In this document: in pieces, positions 8,040-17,399 of the stretch
Position numbering within the stretch: position 1 is the first letter of the stretch
Layout of the letters: each line of letters starts with the position of its first letter
Assembly (NCBI GenBank): GCA_026196225.1
Contig: JAPHRD010000114.1
Coordinates: 1-33,400 of the forward strand
Length of the DNA stretch: 33,400 nucleotides
Direction of reading: 5' to 3'
From: Motiliproteus sp.
Lineage (GTDB): Bacteria; Pseudomonadota; Gammaproteobacteria; Pseudomonadales; Balneatricaceae
Position numbers and translations under genes: made by a program
The notes under the pieces: generated by a model
What the model saw: only the letters and a program-made list of their open reading frames with translations
The model's database searches: none
What the model was told of the DNA's origin: nothing

Positions 8040-8606
8040 ATGCACATGAGCCAACAACAACCCATCCAAGCCCCCTTACCCATGATCGGCTTTGCTGCCT
8101 ATAGCGGCACCGGCAAAACTACCCTGTTGAAGCAACTGATTCCACTGCTCAACCAGCGGGGCATTCGAGTCGGGATGATCAAGCACGCCCATCACCGCTT
8201 CGATGTTGATACCCCTGGAAAAGACAGTTACGAGCTACGCAAAGCTGGCGCCGAACAGATGTTGATCGCCTCAGGTACCCGCTGGGCGCTGATGACCGAA
8301 ACGCCGGATCAGGACAAAGACCCCAGCTTGGAATACCTGATCAGCCGCCTCGATCTGGATACCATCGACCTGATCATGGTGGAAGGTTTTAAACAGGTTC
8401 CGTTTTCCAAGATCGAACTGCATCGCCCCAGCACCGGCAACCCATTACTGTTCCCCCAGGATGACAACATCCTGGCCTTTGCCAGTGACACTGGAGACAG
8501 CATTGACTGCCCGCTTCCGAGACTGGATATCAATGAACCGAACCAAATTTGTCAGTTCATTATCGATCACTTTAATCTGCAGCCAGAAATTCAACAGGCC
8601 CTCTAA
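8040..8606 (+). CDS. mobB: Molybdopterin-guanine dinucleotide biosynthesis adaptor MobB
   Basis: GTP-binding partner of MobA, 188 aa, thought to improve MGD formation; it is not strictly essential in E. coli. The P-loop AAYSGTGKTTLL lies at residues 19-30, preceded by a beta-strand typical of MobB (MIGFAAYSG). The family segments KHAHHRFDVDTPGKDSYELRKAGA and MVEGFKQVPFSKIELHR are present. The ATG at 8040 has AGGGG upstream; an in-frame ATG six bases later is an alternative. It sits 39 bp after mobA and 12 bp before moeA in the same operon. Confidence 0.94.
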   Translation: MHMSQQQPIQAPLPMIGFAAYSGTGKTTLLKQLIPLLNQRGIRVGMIKHAHHRFDVDTPGKDSYELRKAGAEQMLIASGTRWALMTETPDQDKDPSLEYLISRLDLDTIDLIMVEGFKQVPFSKIELHRPSTGNPLLFPQDDNILAFASDTGDSIDCPLPRLDINEPNQICQFIIDHFNLQPEIQQAL

Positions 8607-8618
8607 GCAGCAAACATT

Positions 8619-9890
8619 ATGAGCAATAACGAATTACACCAATGTTGCGGAGGCCCCAGCGCAGGCCTGATGCCAGTCGGCGAAGGTCAGCACCGAATTC
8701 TGGAACAGATCCAGACGGTGGTCGGCTGGACAAAAGTAGACGTCCGCCAAGCGCTTGGACGGGTGTTGGCTGAGGATGTAATCTCGCCGATCAATGTTCC
8801 CGCCTATAACAATTCCGCCATGGATGGATATGCTGTCCGTGGCGAAGACCTGCCGGAATCCGGCGAAGCACGTCTCAAAGTGATCGGCAATGTCTTGGCT
8901 GGCCACCCTTTTCAGGGATCTATCGAACCCGGTGAGTGTGTAAAGATCATGACCGGTGCCCAAGTTCCCGATGCCCTAGACACAGTGATCATCAAAGAGG
9001 TCTGCTGTTGTGATGACACCGACAACCAACACTTCGTACGCTTTCCTGCAGGGGCCTCGGTGGGCCAGAACCGTCGCATGGCGGGCGAAGATCTTGCCAA
9101 AGGAACAGCCGCCGTCAGCGCCGGCACCCGCCTCGGAGCGGCCGAACTGGGTCTAATCGCATCTCTGGGTCAGGCTGAGGTTAAAGTCAGACGCCAGCCC
9201 CGAGTGGCATATTTTTCCACTGGCGACGAGATCAACAGTCTAGGCGAGCCGTTGCAAGCCGGACAGATCTACGACAGCAATCGCTACACCGTCACCGCGC
9301 TATTGCAGCAGATGGATATCGAAGTGGTTGACCTGGGAGTTATCCGCGACAATCCCGAGGCAATCGAAGAAGCTTTTCTGCAAGCCAGCTCCCAAGCCGA
9401 TTTGGTGATCAGCTCAGGCGGAGTCTCCTTGGGCGAAGCAGATTTCGTTAAAGATACGTTAGACAAACTAGGTCAGGTCGAATTCTGGCGCATGGCGATC
9501 AAACCCGGTCGACCGCTGGCCTTTGGGCGCGTCCAGGATGCCCACTTCTTCGGACTGCCCGGCAACCCGGTGGCGGTGATGATCACCTTCCTGCAATTCG
9601 TCAAACCTGCCTTAAGAAAACTCTGTGGCGAATCCAACATTCATCCGCCAGGGTTTATGGTCAACAGCGCGCAAAGGCTGAAGAAAAAGCCTGGCCGCAC
9701 AGAATTTATCCGTGCCATCTACAGCCGGGATGAAGCAGGCCAACTCCAGGTCGCCAGCACCGGACAGCAAGGTTCTGGTATTTTGACTTCCATGAGCCGC
9801 GCCAACTGCCTGATCGTATTGGAACAGGAACGAGGAACAGTTGAAGCTGGCGAGGCAGTTTGGGTGCAACCCTTCGACGGACTTATTTAA
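8619..9890 (+). CDS. moeA: Molybdopterin molybdenumtransferase MoeA
   Basis: Inserts molybdate (or tungstate) into adenylylated molybdopterin, the step that consumes the oxyanion imported by TupABC. The 423-aa protein has the MoeA signature NVPAYNNSAMDGYAVR (about 60-75), the central MPT-binding fold with FSTGDEI and SSGGVSLGEADFVKDTL (about 265-282), and FFGLPGNPVAVMITF (about 309-323), followed by the beta-barrel domain IV. The N-terminus has a short Cys-Cys-Gly-Gly extension that is not part of the core fold. It starts 12 bp after mobB with a weak ribosome-binding site, so coupling to mobB is likely. Whether this copy prefers W over Mo cannot be told from sequence; a second moeA elsewhere in the genome would favour specialisation. 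Confidence 0.96.
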   Translation: MSNNELHQCCGGPSAGLMPVGEGQHRILEQIQTVVGWTKVDVRQALGRVLAEDVISPINVPAYNNSAMDGYAVRGEDLPESGEARLKVIGNVLAGHPFQGSIEPGECVKIMTGAQVPDALDTVIIKEVCCCDDTDNQHFVRFPAGASVGQNRRMAGEDLAKGTAAVSAGTRLGAAELGLIASLGQAEVKVRRQPRVAYFSTGDEINSLGEPLQAGQIYDSNRYTVTALLQQMDIEVVDLGVIRDNPEAIEEAFLQASSQADLVISSGGVSLGEADFVKDTLDKLGQVEFWRMAIKPGRPLAFGRVQDAHFFGLPGNPVAVMITFLQFVKPALRKLCGESNIHPPGFMVNSAQRLKKKPGRTEFIRAIYSRDEAGQLQVASTGQQGSGILTSMSRANCLIVLEQERGTVEAGEAVWVQPFDGLI

Positions 9891-9938
9891 TTCAAGCGGG
9901 CTGCTAGACTAACAGTGGACAATTTATACGAGCCCGCT

Positions 9939-10544
9939 ATGGAACAAGAACAGTCGCCCGATCAACTTAAAAAGGCAGCCTTTCAACTCTACCGCCGTGG
10001 CACCCTATCACTGGCAGATATAAGCCAGCAGTTAGGCATATCCACCAGGGCCCTTAGAGACGCCCTCAAGCGCGCCATTAATGAAGATAACAACACTGCC
10101 ACCCTGCCACCCTATCCAGAAGTGGAAAGGATGCGCCGTGCTGTAGTGGATTTTCAACTTAGTTTCGAAAGCACTACCGACGATGATCTTGAACCGGTGC
10201 TGTACCGTCGCCTGCAGGTTAACTGCGGACGGGGACAGTTTGTGATTCCAGTGGCTGATGAATCTGACGATATTGAAGTCGGCAACCCGGTGGTGATGCT
10301 GCACCTAGTGCTGGACACTCTCGCTGACTACGACGAGAGTGATGATTTTCTAGTGTGGTGCAAAGATCTCGGCCTACCACCCGCCGAACTGGCGGCCCAG
10401 CGAGTTTGGGATGAAATCGGCGAGGTCGCTCCCGTTCTGTCAGATCTGTTTAAAGGGCTGGAACCGGTAGGCAGTTGGGAGATGGAGTTCTGTACCGGCC
10501 CCGCCCAGGCACTGCGCGCCTCGAGACTAAAACCACTGGACTGA
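9939..10544 (+). CDS. Small helix-turn-helix protein of unknown function
   Basis: I do not recognise this family (201 aa from ATG 9939). The N-terminus carries a probable helix-turn-helix at about residues 19-47 (GTLSLADISQQLGISTRALRDALKRA). The rest is acidic, with no named domain; the stretch DTLADYDESDDFLVWCKDLGLPP is notable. A GTG at 9915 would add eight residues without a better ribosome-binding site. It follows moeA by about 48 bp on the same strand and ends 17 bp before an opposing gene, so it is probably the last gene of the tup-mob-moe operon. By position it could be a regulator or accessory factor for Mo/W enzymes. That is inference only. Confidence 0.7.
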   Translation: MEQEQSPDQLKKAAFQLYRRGTLSLADISQQLGISTRALRDALKRAINEDNNTATLPPYPEVERMRRAVVDFQLSFESTTDDDLEPVLYRRLQVNCGRGQFVIPVADESDDIEVGNPVVMLHLVLDTLADYDESDDFLVWCKDLGLPPAELAAQRVWDEIGEVAPVLSDLFKGLEPVGSWEMEFCTGPAQALRASRLKPLD

Positions 10545-10561
10545 AAAAGCGCTCAATCCGC

Positions 10562-11470
10562 TCAAAGTTCCGCGTTGGCGCTAACCCTGCTCACATCCAC
10601 CGAGACCTTCAATTTTTGGCTATCACCACCGTCAAAAAACACCCCTTTCAATGGTGAAACATCGCCATAATCTCGCCCCCAGGCGGTGGTGATATGGTGC
10701 TCCGCAGGCATATTGTCGTTGGTAGGGTCGAACTCGAACCAACCTTCTCCCGGAGAATAAACGGCAAACCAGGCATGGGAGGCATCGCTCCCTACCAGCT
10801 TTTCCTGCCCCGGTGGCGGTAAGGTTTCCAGATAGCCGCTGACATAACGGGCGGGGATTCCGACTGAGCGCAAGCAGCCTATCGCCAAATGAGCGAAATC
10901 CTGGCAAACACCGCTGCGATTCTCCAGCACATCCGCCAGGGGCGTTGCCACATTGGTGGATTCAGGATCGTATTTGAAATCCTTATAAATCCGGTGCGTG
11001 AGCTCACGTACCGCCGACAACAACGGGCGATCACGGTTAAAGGATGAACGGGCATACTCGCGCAAGGCTGGAAACACTTTGATCATGGGCGAATCGAGCA
11101 CAAACTCACGGGACTCGAGTACCTCGATCTCTCTGTTCTGCTGCAAGATCATCGACGCCTGACCACAGGTGATTCCCAAATCCAGATCCATTTCCATATC
11201 TCGACTGGTCTTGGAATCATGAATTCGAACATCGCTGGAAACATCCACGATCAACTCTTTATGGGGATATTCAAGAGTAAAGTAGAACGTCTCATTGCCG
11301 AAGTAATCCGTGCGCCGCTGGCCGGTGGTCTGCCTGGGCGTTACCTTGATATCACTGCGCATACAACTTTGGTAATGGGTGTCCCGCGGCAGTAACTGGG
11401 CGAGATTATAGCCAAGGGTCACAGGCTTCTCGTATTCGTAGTGAGTCACATGGCGAATTTGGTAGATCAT
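10562..11470 (-). CDS. Transglutaminase-like cysteine protein (short form)
   Basis: Protein of 302 aa with an N-terminal beta-rich bacterial transglutaminase-like domain (about 1-100) and a transglutaminase-core papain-like domain (about 150-260). The likely catalytic triad is Cys189 (SGVCQDFAH), His232 (DASHAWF) and Asp248 (EFDPTND), all present. In bacteria this fold more often hydrolyses or transfers amide bonds than cross-links proteins. Its start overlaps the end of the upstream fused ATP-grasp/alpha-E gene by 4 bp (ATGA), so the two are coupled. This pairing is a recurrent gene neighbourhood predicted by comparative genomics to make or trim a peptide-like product. No signal peptide is seen, so it should act in the cytoplasm. 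Confidence 0.9.
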   Translation of the reverse strand: MIYQIRHVTHYEYEKPVTLGYNLAQLLPRDTHYQSCMRSDIKVTPRQTTGQRRTDYFGNETFYFTLEYPHKELIVDVSSDVRIHDSKTSRDMEMDLDLGITCGQASMILQQNREIEVLESREFVLDSPMIKVFPALREYARSSFNRDRPLLSAVRELTHRIYKDFKYDPESTNVATPLADVLENRSGVCQDFAHLAIGCLRSVGIPARYVSGYLETLPPPGQEKLVGSDASHAWFAVYSPGEGWFEFDPTNDNMPAEHHITTAWGRDYGDVSPLKGVFFDGGDSQKLKVSVDVSRVSANAEL

Positions 11471-14022
11471 AGTTCATCATCCCAACTGGTGCGGACCAGC
11501 TGCTGGTGGGCCTTGATATGGTCAAAGTACTTGTCACCGATCTGAGAAGAGGTTTCCTGCAGCAGGTGACGCAAACGCACCAACAGTTGATCAAGCGCCT
11601 GGCGAGACTGACTGTCCTCATACTCGGCGGCCAGTTCAGACAGTTTGCTGAGCTGTATTGAGGAGGATGCCTCCAACATAAATCGATCTTCATCGGCCAG
11701 CCCAACACCATGGGCAGCAACCGGCAGTTCAGACAGATGCTTACGGATCAATTCAATCTGATAGAACACTGAACGGGGGTTGCTGGCATCGTAAAGCAAC
11801 AGCTCCAGCCCCTGTTCGATCTCACTCTCTTCACTGTATCGACGACGGAAGGTAATCAGGTTTTCTGAACAGAGCAACACCGCTTCCAGTACTTCCATCT
11901 GCTCCTGTTCCGGCAGCACCTGAACCAGAGAAGAGCGCAGCAGACGGACCGCTTGAAGCCCTTTCTCCACTCGACGTCCAAGATCCATAAAGCGCCAGCC
12001 AAGACCTCGCACCATGCTCTCCTGCCATAGTCCGGAGAGCGCCAGTAAGGTAGTGACCAGAGGATCGAGGGCTTCTTCGGGGGCCGAGGTTAAGCCGTGT
12101 TGAAGTGCAGGCTCCAGCGCTTCCAGTTGATCACGAAGGTCATTGATCACCCGTTGGGTATCTGCGGACAGCATCTCCCTTACCTGATCGGTACATTTCA
12201 ACAGATTATTCAGGTTGCTGGTGACACTACCGGCTCGTTGACCATCCAGAATCACCGACATCAATTCCGGTTCCGGCTCTGCCAACAAGCTGCTATCTCC
12301 ACCAACAAATCCGGGATAAGTCGTGGTCAGGTCAGTAACAGAGCGCAGCAGCAAGTTACGGGTCTGCTCAGGCATTGCATAGGTACTGTTGAGCTGCACA
12401 AACACAGTTCTCAGCAATCGCAGAGCTGACTCTGCTCGCTCTGCATAACGTCCCATCCAGTACAGATTTTCCACCACACGGCAGGGGAAAGCGGCTCGCT
12501 TTTCGGCACCGGCCTGGAATGGATGAGGTTGGGCTTCACGAAGGCTGATCTGCTTTTCGGGCTCTGAAGCAAGTATCCAGGTATCTTTACTGGCGGCTCC
12601 GGTTTGATTGCTGAGCATCAAGCCCTGATCATTCCTGCCGACACGGGTCAGTCCTCCCGGCATCACACTGTAAGAGGAATGACTGGCCACGGAAAAGCTG
12701 CGCAGCAATGCCGGCCGGGACACCAACTGCCCTTCCTGCCAGGCTGGCGTACTAGAAGGCGTTATATATTCCTGGGCGACATAGTGTAAGGGTCGTTTTT
12801 TAAGCTGCTGACAGAGCCGCTGCCGTTCATCATCATTCAGTTCAGATCCAAAGTAGCTATGACTACCTGGGCGACGGAAAGTGGGCTTAATTACCAACTT
12901 ATCGAGGTTTTCCAGTACATAAGTAAGATCTTGAGGATCGCCACACCAGTAGCTTTTTACCGTCGGCAAACTCAGTTCACGGCCCAAGAAATGCTGGCTG
13001 ATCTGTGGCAGATAACGCAGCAAGGCCGGGTTCTCCAGAATTCCGGAACCCAGTGGATTGACCACGATGACCTTTCCTGATCGCACCACCTCAAGCAAAC
13101 CCGGCACCCCCAATTGGGAGTCACTCTTTAACTCCACCGGGTCACAGTAAAAATCGTCCACTCGGCGCAGTACCAGATCGACTCGTTCTAGCCCGCCCAG
13201 AGATTTCATCCACAAGCAGCCATTGCGAACCTGAAGGTCGCTACCCTGAACCAGTGGATATCCCAAATAGTTAGCCAGGTAAGCGTGTTCGAAATAGGTT
13301 TCGTTAAGCGCGCCAGGGGTCAAAATGACGATCCGAGGGGCTTCACTGGTGATGGCGTTCGCCAGGTCGTTGAGCTTGTGCCGCAGTGATTGGAAAAACA
13401 GTGACAACCGATGCACGTGGCTGTCACGAAACAGTGAAGGCAGTACCCGGGACATCACCGTTCTATTTTCGAGGGCATAACCGGCGCCACTGGGTGCCTG
13501 AGTACGATCTCCGATCACCAGCATCTGGCCATCCTGACCGCGCACCATATCGGCGGCATGAAGAATAAGCTGATGATCGTCGGGAAGGGAGATGCCTTGG
13601 CAGGCCCTTAAAAATCCGCCGTGACTGTACAGTAACTCAGGGGGCAATACCCCCCGTCGCACCAGCTCCCGCTCACCATATAGGTCCTTAAGAACCAGAT
13701 TGAGCAGCTCGGCACGTTCCAATAGTCCGGATTCTATAGAGCCCCACTCTTCGCTCTCAAGCAGCGCCGGAACTGGGTCCAGTTGCCAGGTCTGAGTTTT
13801 CAGCGGAGAGCCGCTGATATAAGTAGCACCGTCATCGCGGAGAATACGTTCCGCCTTTTTTTGGCGTTCACGAATACCTGCCGGCCCCAATGTTTTTAGG
13901 CCATTGAGCAGGTACTGCCAGTGCTCCCTTATCTCTCCCTGATCTCCGAAAGGTTCGTCGTAACCTCCCGTGGCAGGCTGGTACTCCAGTGCATCCATCA
14001 TCTTAGCCGCTGGGTTATCCAT
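11467..14022 (-). CDS. Fused circularly permuted ATP-grasp and alpha-E protein
   Basis: Two domains in one chain of 851 aa. Residues about 1-480 are a circularly permuted ATP-grasp (DUF404/DUF407) amidoligase-like domain. Residues about 530-850 are an alpha-E (DUF403) helical domain. Both are paralogous to separate genes in this window. The ATP-grasp part shares ALENR, FEHAYLANYLGYPLVQGSDL, GLERVDLVLRRVDDFYCDP and LGVPGLL with the 484-aa protein. The alpha-E part shares the start pattern ENLYWMGRYAERAESALRLLR with the 314-aa protein. ATP-grasp enzymes join a carboxylate to an amine through an acyl-phosphate, but the substrate is unknown here. The ATG at 14022 is chosen; the codon before it is TTG. 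The gene starts 50 bp after the DUF2126 gene ends and overlaps the next gene by 4 bp. Confidence 0.92.
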   Translation of the reverse strand: MDNPAAKMMDALEYQPATGGYDEPFGDQGEIREHWQYLLNGLKTLGPAGIRERQKKAERILRDDGATYISGSPLKTQTWQLDPVPALLESEEWGSIESGLLERAELLNLVLKDLYGERELVRRGVLPPELLYSHGGFLRACQGISLPDDHQLILHAADMVRGQDGQMLVIGDRTQAPSGAGYALENRTVMSRVLPSLFRDSHVHRLSLFFQSLRHKLNDLANAITSEAPRIVILTPGALNETYFEHAYLANYLGYPLVQGSDLQVRNGCLWMKSLGGLERVDLVLRRVDDFYCDPVELKSDSQLGVPGLLEVVRSGKVIVVNPLGSGILENPALLRYLPQISQHFLGRELSLPTVKSYWCGDPQDLTYVLENLDKLVIKPTFRRPGSHSYFGSELNDDERQRLCQQLKKRPLHYVAQEYITPSSTPAWQEGQLVSRPALLRSFSVASHSSYSVMPGGLTRVGRNDQGLMLSNQTGAASKDTWILASEPEKQISLREAQPHPFQAGAEKRAAFPCRVVENLYWMGRYAERAESALRLLRTVFVQLNSTYAMPEQTRNLLLRSVTDLTTTYPGFVGGDSSLLAEPEPELMSVILDGQRAGSVTSNLNNLLKCTDQVREMLSADTQRVINDLRDQLEALEPALQHGLTSAPEEALDPLVTTLLALSGLWQESMVRGLGWRFMDLGRRVEKGLQAVRLLRSSLVQVLPEQEQMEVLEAVLLCSENLITFRRRYSEESEIEQGLELLLYDASNPRSVFYQIELIRKHLSELPVAAHGVGLADEDRFMLEASSSIQLSKLSELAAEYEDSQSRQALDQLLVRLRHLLQETSSQIGDKYFDHIKAHQQLVRTSWDDEL

Positions 14023-14056
14023 CAAATTTTTGACCGGTTTGAAATTTGGCTGCCAT
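14015..14056 (-). CDS. Possible 13-codon leader peptide overlapping the fused ligase start
   Basis: ATG at 14056 opens a 13-codon frame (MAAKFQTGQKFDG) whose TAA stop overlaps the first codons of the fused ATP-grasp/alpha-E gene. It fills most of the only gap in the ligase cluster. No clear ribosome-binding site is visible, and so short a frame can arise by chance. If real, it could couple translation. Confidence 0.15.
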   Translation of the reverse strand: MAAKFQTGQKFDG

Positions 14057-14072
14057 AGTATGTCAGGCCTTT

Positions 14073-17000
14073 TCAGCTTTCAATTGGCCGTCTCAGGTCC
14101 AGGGTATGAGGATACTCATCGGTTGGGATCTCCATCGGCGGAGCCATAGGTCGCGGCGGCTGTTGATTGACAAAAAATGTCCTAAAACCGTCGAAATCCG
14201 GCAAATAGGTGCGATTGCCCGGAGTATAGTTCATATCCCAATAGCGATTGATTCGTCGCGACTCGGCTTCAAAGGCATTGACCGGCAGTGTCTCATAGCT
14301 AAGACCACCGGGATGGACGACGTGATAGGTACAGCCCCCTAGGGTCTGACCATTCCAGGTATCCACTAAATCAAACACCAATGGCGAGTGCACGCCAATG
14401 GTCGGGTGCAACGCCGACGTTGGCTGCCAGGCCCGATAGCGCACACCACCCACATATTCACCATGACGCCCGGTGCTACTGAGAGGAATCCGTCGCCCGT
14501 TACACACCAGCACATAGCGATCTGGGGTTAGTCCTTCAACTCTAACTTGTAGTCGCTCTACCGACGAATCCACATAGCGGGAAGTGCCAAAACTGCTGAC
14601 CTCTTCGCCTAACACATGCCAGGGTTCCACTGCCCAGCGCAGTTCAATGGCAACATCATCGATATTGACGCGACCATAATGAGGAAAACGAAACTCTTCA
14701 AAGGGCGCCAGCCACTCCAGCTGGAACGGAATATCATGGTCCTGAAGATCCTTCACAACTTCCCGTAAGTCTGACCAGACATAGTGTGGCAACATAAATT
14801 TGTCGTGCAGTTGCGTGCCCCAGCGAACCAACGGTTTGTGATAAGGATCTTTCCAGAATCGCGCCACCAGCGCCCTCAGCAACAACCCCTGCACGAGTGA
14901 CATATGGGCATGGGGCGGCATTTCAAAGCCCCTGAACTCAAGCAATCCCTGGCGTCCTGAGGCCGAGCCCGGAGAATAGAGTTTATCGATACAAAACTCA
15001 GAACGGTGGGTGTTACCGGTAATGTCCACCAGCAGATTACGCATCAGCCGATCAACCAACCAGGGCTGGTCAACCAGCCCATCGGGCATCTGCGAAAACG
15101 CCACTTCAAGCTCATACAACATCTCCTCCCGACCTTCATCTACTCGTGGGGCCTGGGAGGTAGGGCCTATAAACATCCCAGAGAATAGGTAGGAAAGCCC
15201 GGGATGATGTTGCCAGTAAGTCACAAGACTACGTATTAGATCGGGCCGGCGTAGCATTGGACTGTCGGCGGGAGTCGCTGCACCAAGGGTTATGTGATTG
15301 CCGCCCCCGGTTCCTGTGTGACGGCCATCCAGCATAAACTTCTCGGTCGCCAAACGAGCCAAACGCGCTTCTTCGTAAAGTAGTTCGGTGTTGTCCACTA
15401 GCTCGCGCCAGCTACTGGCAGGATGAATATTAACTTCGATGACACCGGGATCCGGGGTGACCTTGAAGCAACACAGCCTTGGATCTTTGGGCGGCTCGTA
15501 ACCTTCAATAACCACCGGAATATCCAACTCACTGGCAGTCGCCTCGATCAATTCGATCAGGGCAACGTAGTGCTCCAGGTGATCCATCGGGGGCAGGAAC
15601 AGATATAGACAACCATCACGAGGCTCAAAACAGAGCGTCGTAATGATAACTTCCCTGCTGACCGCAGCGCTGGGGTCTGACTCTCGTGCGGCTAAAGCGC
15701 TTTCTCCCGCTTCCGGAAGGTCCTCAATGGCATCAAAAGGATCTTTGCCCTGATCAGGATCCTTTTCGTCCTCGGCTACCGAAGGCAATGAATCCAAAGG
15801 AAGTCGCAAGCCAATGGGGGAATCCCCGGGGATCAGCGTCAGGGTGTCGCGGCGCATAGGCCAGGCACTGGTCTGCCAGTGCTGGGTACTGTAATTCCAG
15901 CCCATGGGCAGACAGTATCCCACTGGTTTATCCAACCCTTGAGACAGCAGTTTTGCCAATCGCTGACGTTCCAAACCGTCCTTGAGATCCGACTTTAAGG
16001 GGTCGATATTGTCCGGTAGTGTCTGCTCTTTCCAGAGGTAGTAAAAGCTGTCCTCATAGGCGGGCTGCAAATATTTTTTATTTAATCCGGTCCGTTCGGC
16101 TAGAGATTCAGCGAATAGCCTGGCCTGCTCTACAGTGACCTCATATTGTTTGTCGACTCGTGCCAACAACTCTTTGTTTTTCCAAAGCGGTTGCCCATCG
16201 GTACGCCAGAAACAGCCCAGCGCCCAGCGCGGTACTTCCTCCCCCGGATACCATTTCCCTTGGCCATAGTGAAGCAGTCCTTCCGGGGCGAATCTGTCCC
16301 TTAATCGAACCAGCAGGTCCTTCGCCAGGCTAAGTTTATCGTCGCCCAAAGCTTCGGTGTTCCACTGGGCTGAATCCATATCATCGATGGAAACAAAGGT
16401 GGGCTCACCGCCCATGGTGAGTCGAACATCCATCTCCTCCAGTTGCCGATCCACTTCGTCGCCAAGAGCATTGATGCATTGCCACTGATCTTCGCTGTAG
16501 GGTTTTGTCACCCGAGGATCTTCGTGGATGCGAGTAACGGTATTGCTGAATTCAAGTTCTACTTCACACTTATCGGTGGCGCCGCTGATAGGTGCCGCAG
16601 ACTGAGGCGACGGTGTGCAGGCCAGGGGAATATGTCCTTCGCCAGCGAATAGCCCTGAGGTGGGATCAAGCCCTACCCAACCCGCACCGGGCAAGAAAAC
16701 CTCGCACCAGGCATGGAGATCGGTAAAATCCTGTTCCGGTCCCGAGGGGCCATCCAAGGATTTAACATCAGATACCAGTTGCACCAGATAGCCCGAGGTA
16801 AATCGCGCAGCAAGTCCCAAGTGGCGAAGAATCTGAACCAGCAGCCAGCCAGTATCACGACAGGAGCCGCGCTTAAGCGCCAAGGTTTCTTCGCAGCTTT
16901 GCACCCCTGGTTCCATGCGAATGTTGTAGCCAATATCCTTTTCCAAGCGCTGGTTCAAATACACCAGAAAGTCGTTGGTGGGCTGCTTTTTCCTAGGAAC

Positions 17001-17399
17001 CTTGTCCACCCATTGTTTCAGTAAAGGCCCGTCATCAACGATCTCCAAATAGGGCTGCAGCTCCTTTTTCAGTTTCTCGTCATAGCTGAAGGGAAATTTT
17101 TGCGCGTGCTCTTCGAGAAAAAAGTCAAAGGGATTAATCACCGTCATATCCGTAATAACTTCCACTTCGACGCGAAGGTGATCACATTTTTCTGGAAACA
17201 CCAGACGGGCCAAAAAATTGCCAAATGGATCTTGCTGCCAGTTAATAAAGTGATTTTCCGGACTGATCTTCAGCGAGTATCCTTTGATCGGGGTCCGCGA
17301 ATGTGCCGCCGGGCGTAGCCGCACAGTGTGGGGCGACAGGGATACGGAACGATCAAATTTATACTCGGTAACATGATTTATCGCGGTGCGAATGGTCAT
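14073..17399 (-). CDS. Transglutaminase-like protein fused to DUF2126 putative amidoligase
   Basis: Large two-part protein of 1108 aa. The N-terminal ~300 residues are a transglutaminase-like unit with likely triad Cys180 (RGSCRDTGW), His229 (DLHAWCEV) and Asp245 (GLDPTSG). The remaining ~800 residues are DUF2126, which Pfam describes as a putative amidoligase related to the glutamine synthetase-type COOH-NH2 ligases. Recognisable DUF2126 stretches are VRLTMGGEPTFVSIDD, KWYPGEEVPRW, and the GTGGGNHITLGAA region. The start overlaps the alpha-E gene by 4 bp (ATGA). It contains two potentially opposing chemistries, amide formation and amide cleavage or transfer. The substrate is not known. The length is normal for this family and no frameshift is seen. 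Confidence 0.93.
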   Translation of the reverse strand: MTIRTAINHVTEYKFDRSVSLSPHTVRLRPAAHSRTPIKGYSLKISPENHFINWQQDPFGNFLARLVFPEKCDHLRVEVEVITDMTVINPFDFFLEEHAQKFPFSYDEKLKKELQPYLEIVDDGPLLKQWVDKVPRKKQPTNDFLVYLNQRLEKDIGYNIRMEPGVQSCEETLALKRGSCRDTGWLLVQILRHLGLAARFTSGYLVQLVSDVKSLDGPSGPEQDFTDLHAWCEVFLPGAGWVGLDPTSGLFAGEGHIPLACTPSPQSAAPISGATDKCEVELEFSNTVTRIHEDPRVTKPYSEDQWQCINALGDEVDRQLEEMDVRLTMGGEPTFVSIDDMDSAQWNTEALGDDKLSLAKDLLVRLRDRFAPEGLLHYGQGKWYPGEEVPRWALGCFWRTDGQPLWKNKELLARVDKQYEVTVEQARLFAESLAERTGLNKKYLQPAYEDSFYYLWKEQTLPDNIDPLKSDLKDGLERQRLAKLLSQGLDKPVGYCLPMGWNYSTQHWQTSAWPMRRDTLTLIPGDSPIGLRLPLDSLPSVAEDEKDPDQGKDPFDAIEDLPEAGESALAARESDPSAAVSREVIITTLCFEPRDGCLYLFLPPMDHLEHYVALIELIEATASELDIPVVIEGYEPPKDPRLCCFKVTPDPGVIEVNIHPASSWRELVDNTELLYEEARLARLATEKFMLDGRHTGTGGGNHITLGAATPADSPMLRRPDLIRSLVTYWQHHPGLSYLFSGMFIGPTSQAPRVDEGREEMLYELEVAFSQMPDGLVDQPWLVDRLMRNLLVDITGNTHRSEFCIDKLYSPGSASGRQGLLEFRGFEMPPHAHMSLVQGLLLRALVARFWKDPYHKPLVRWGTQLHDKFMLPHYVWSDLREVVKDLQDHDIPFQLEWLAPFEEFRFPHYGRVNIDDVAIELRWAVEPWHVLGEEVSSFGTSRYVDSSVERLQVRVEGLTPDRYVLVCNGRRIPLSSTGRHGEYVGGVRYRAWQPTSALHPTIGVHSPLVFDLVDTWNGQTLGGCTYHVVHPGGLSYETLPVNAFEAESRRINRYWDMNYTPGNRTYLPDFDGFRTFFVNQQPPRPMAPPMEIPTDEYPHTLDLRRPIES

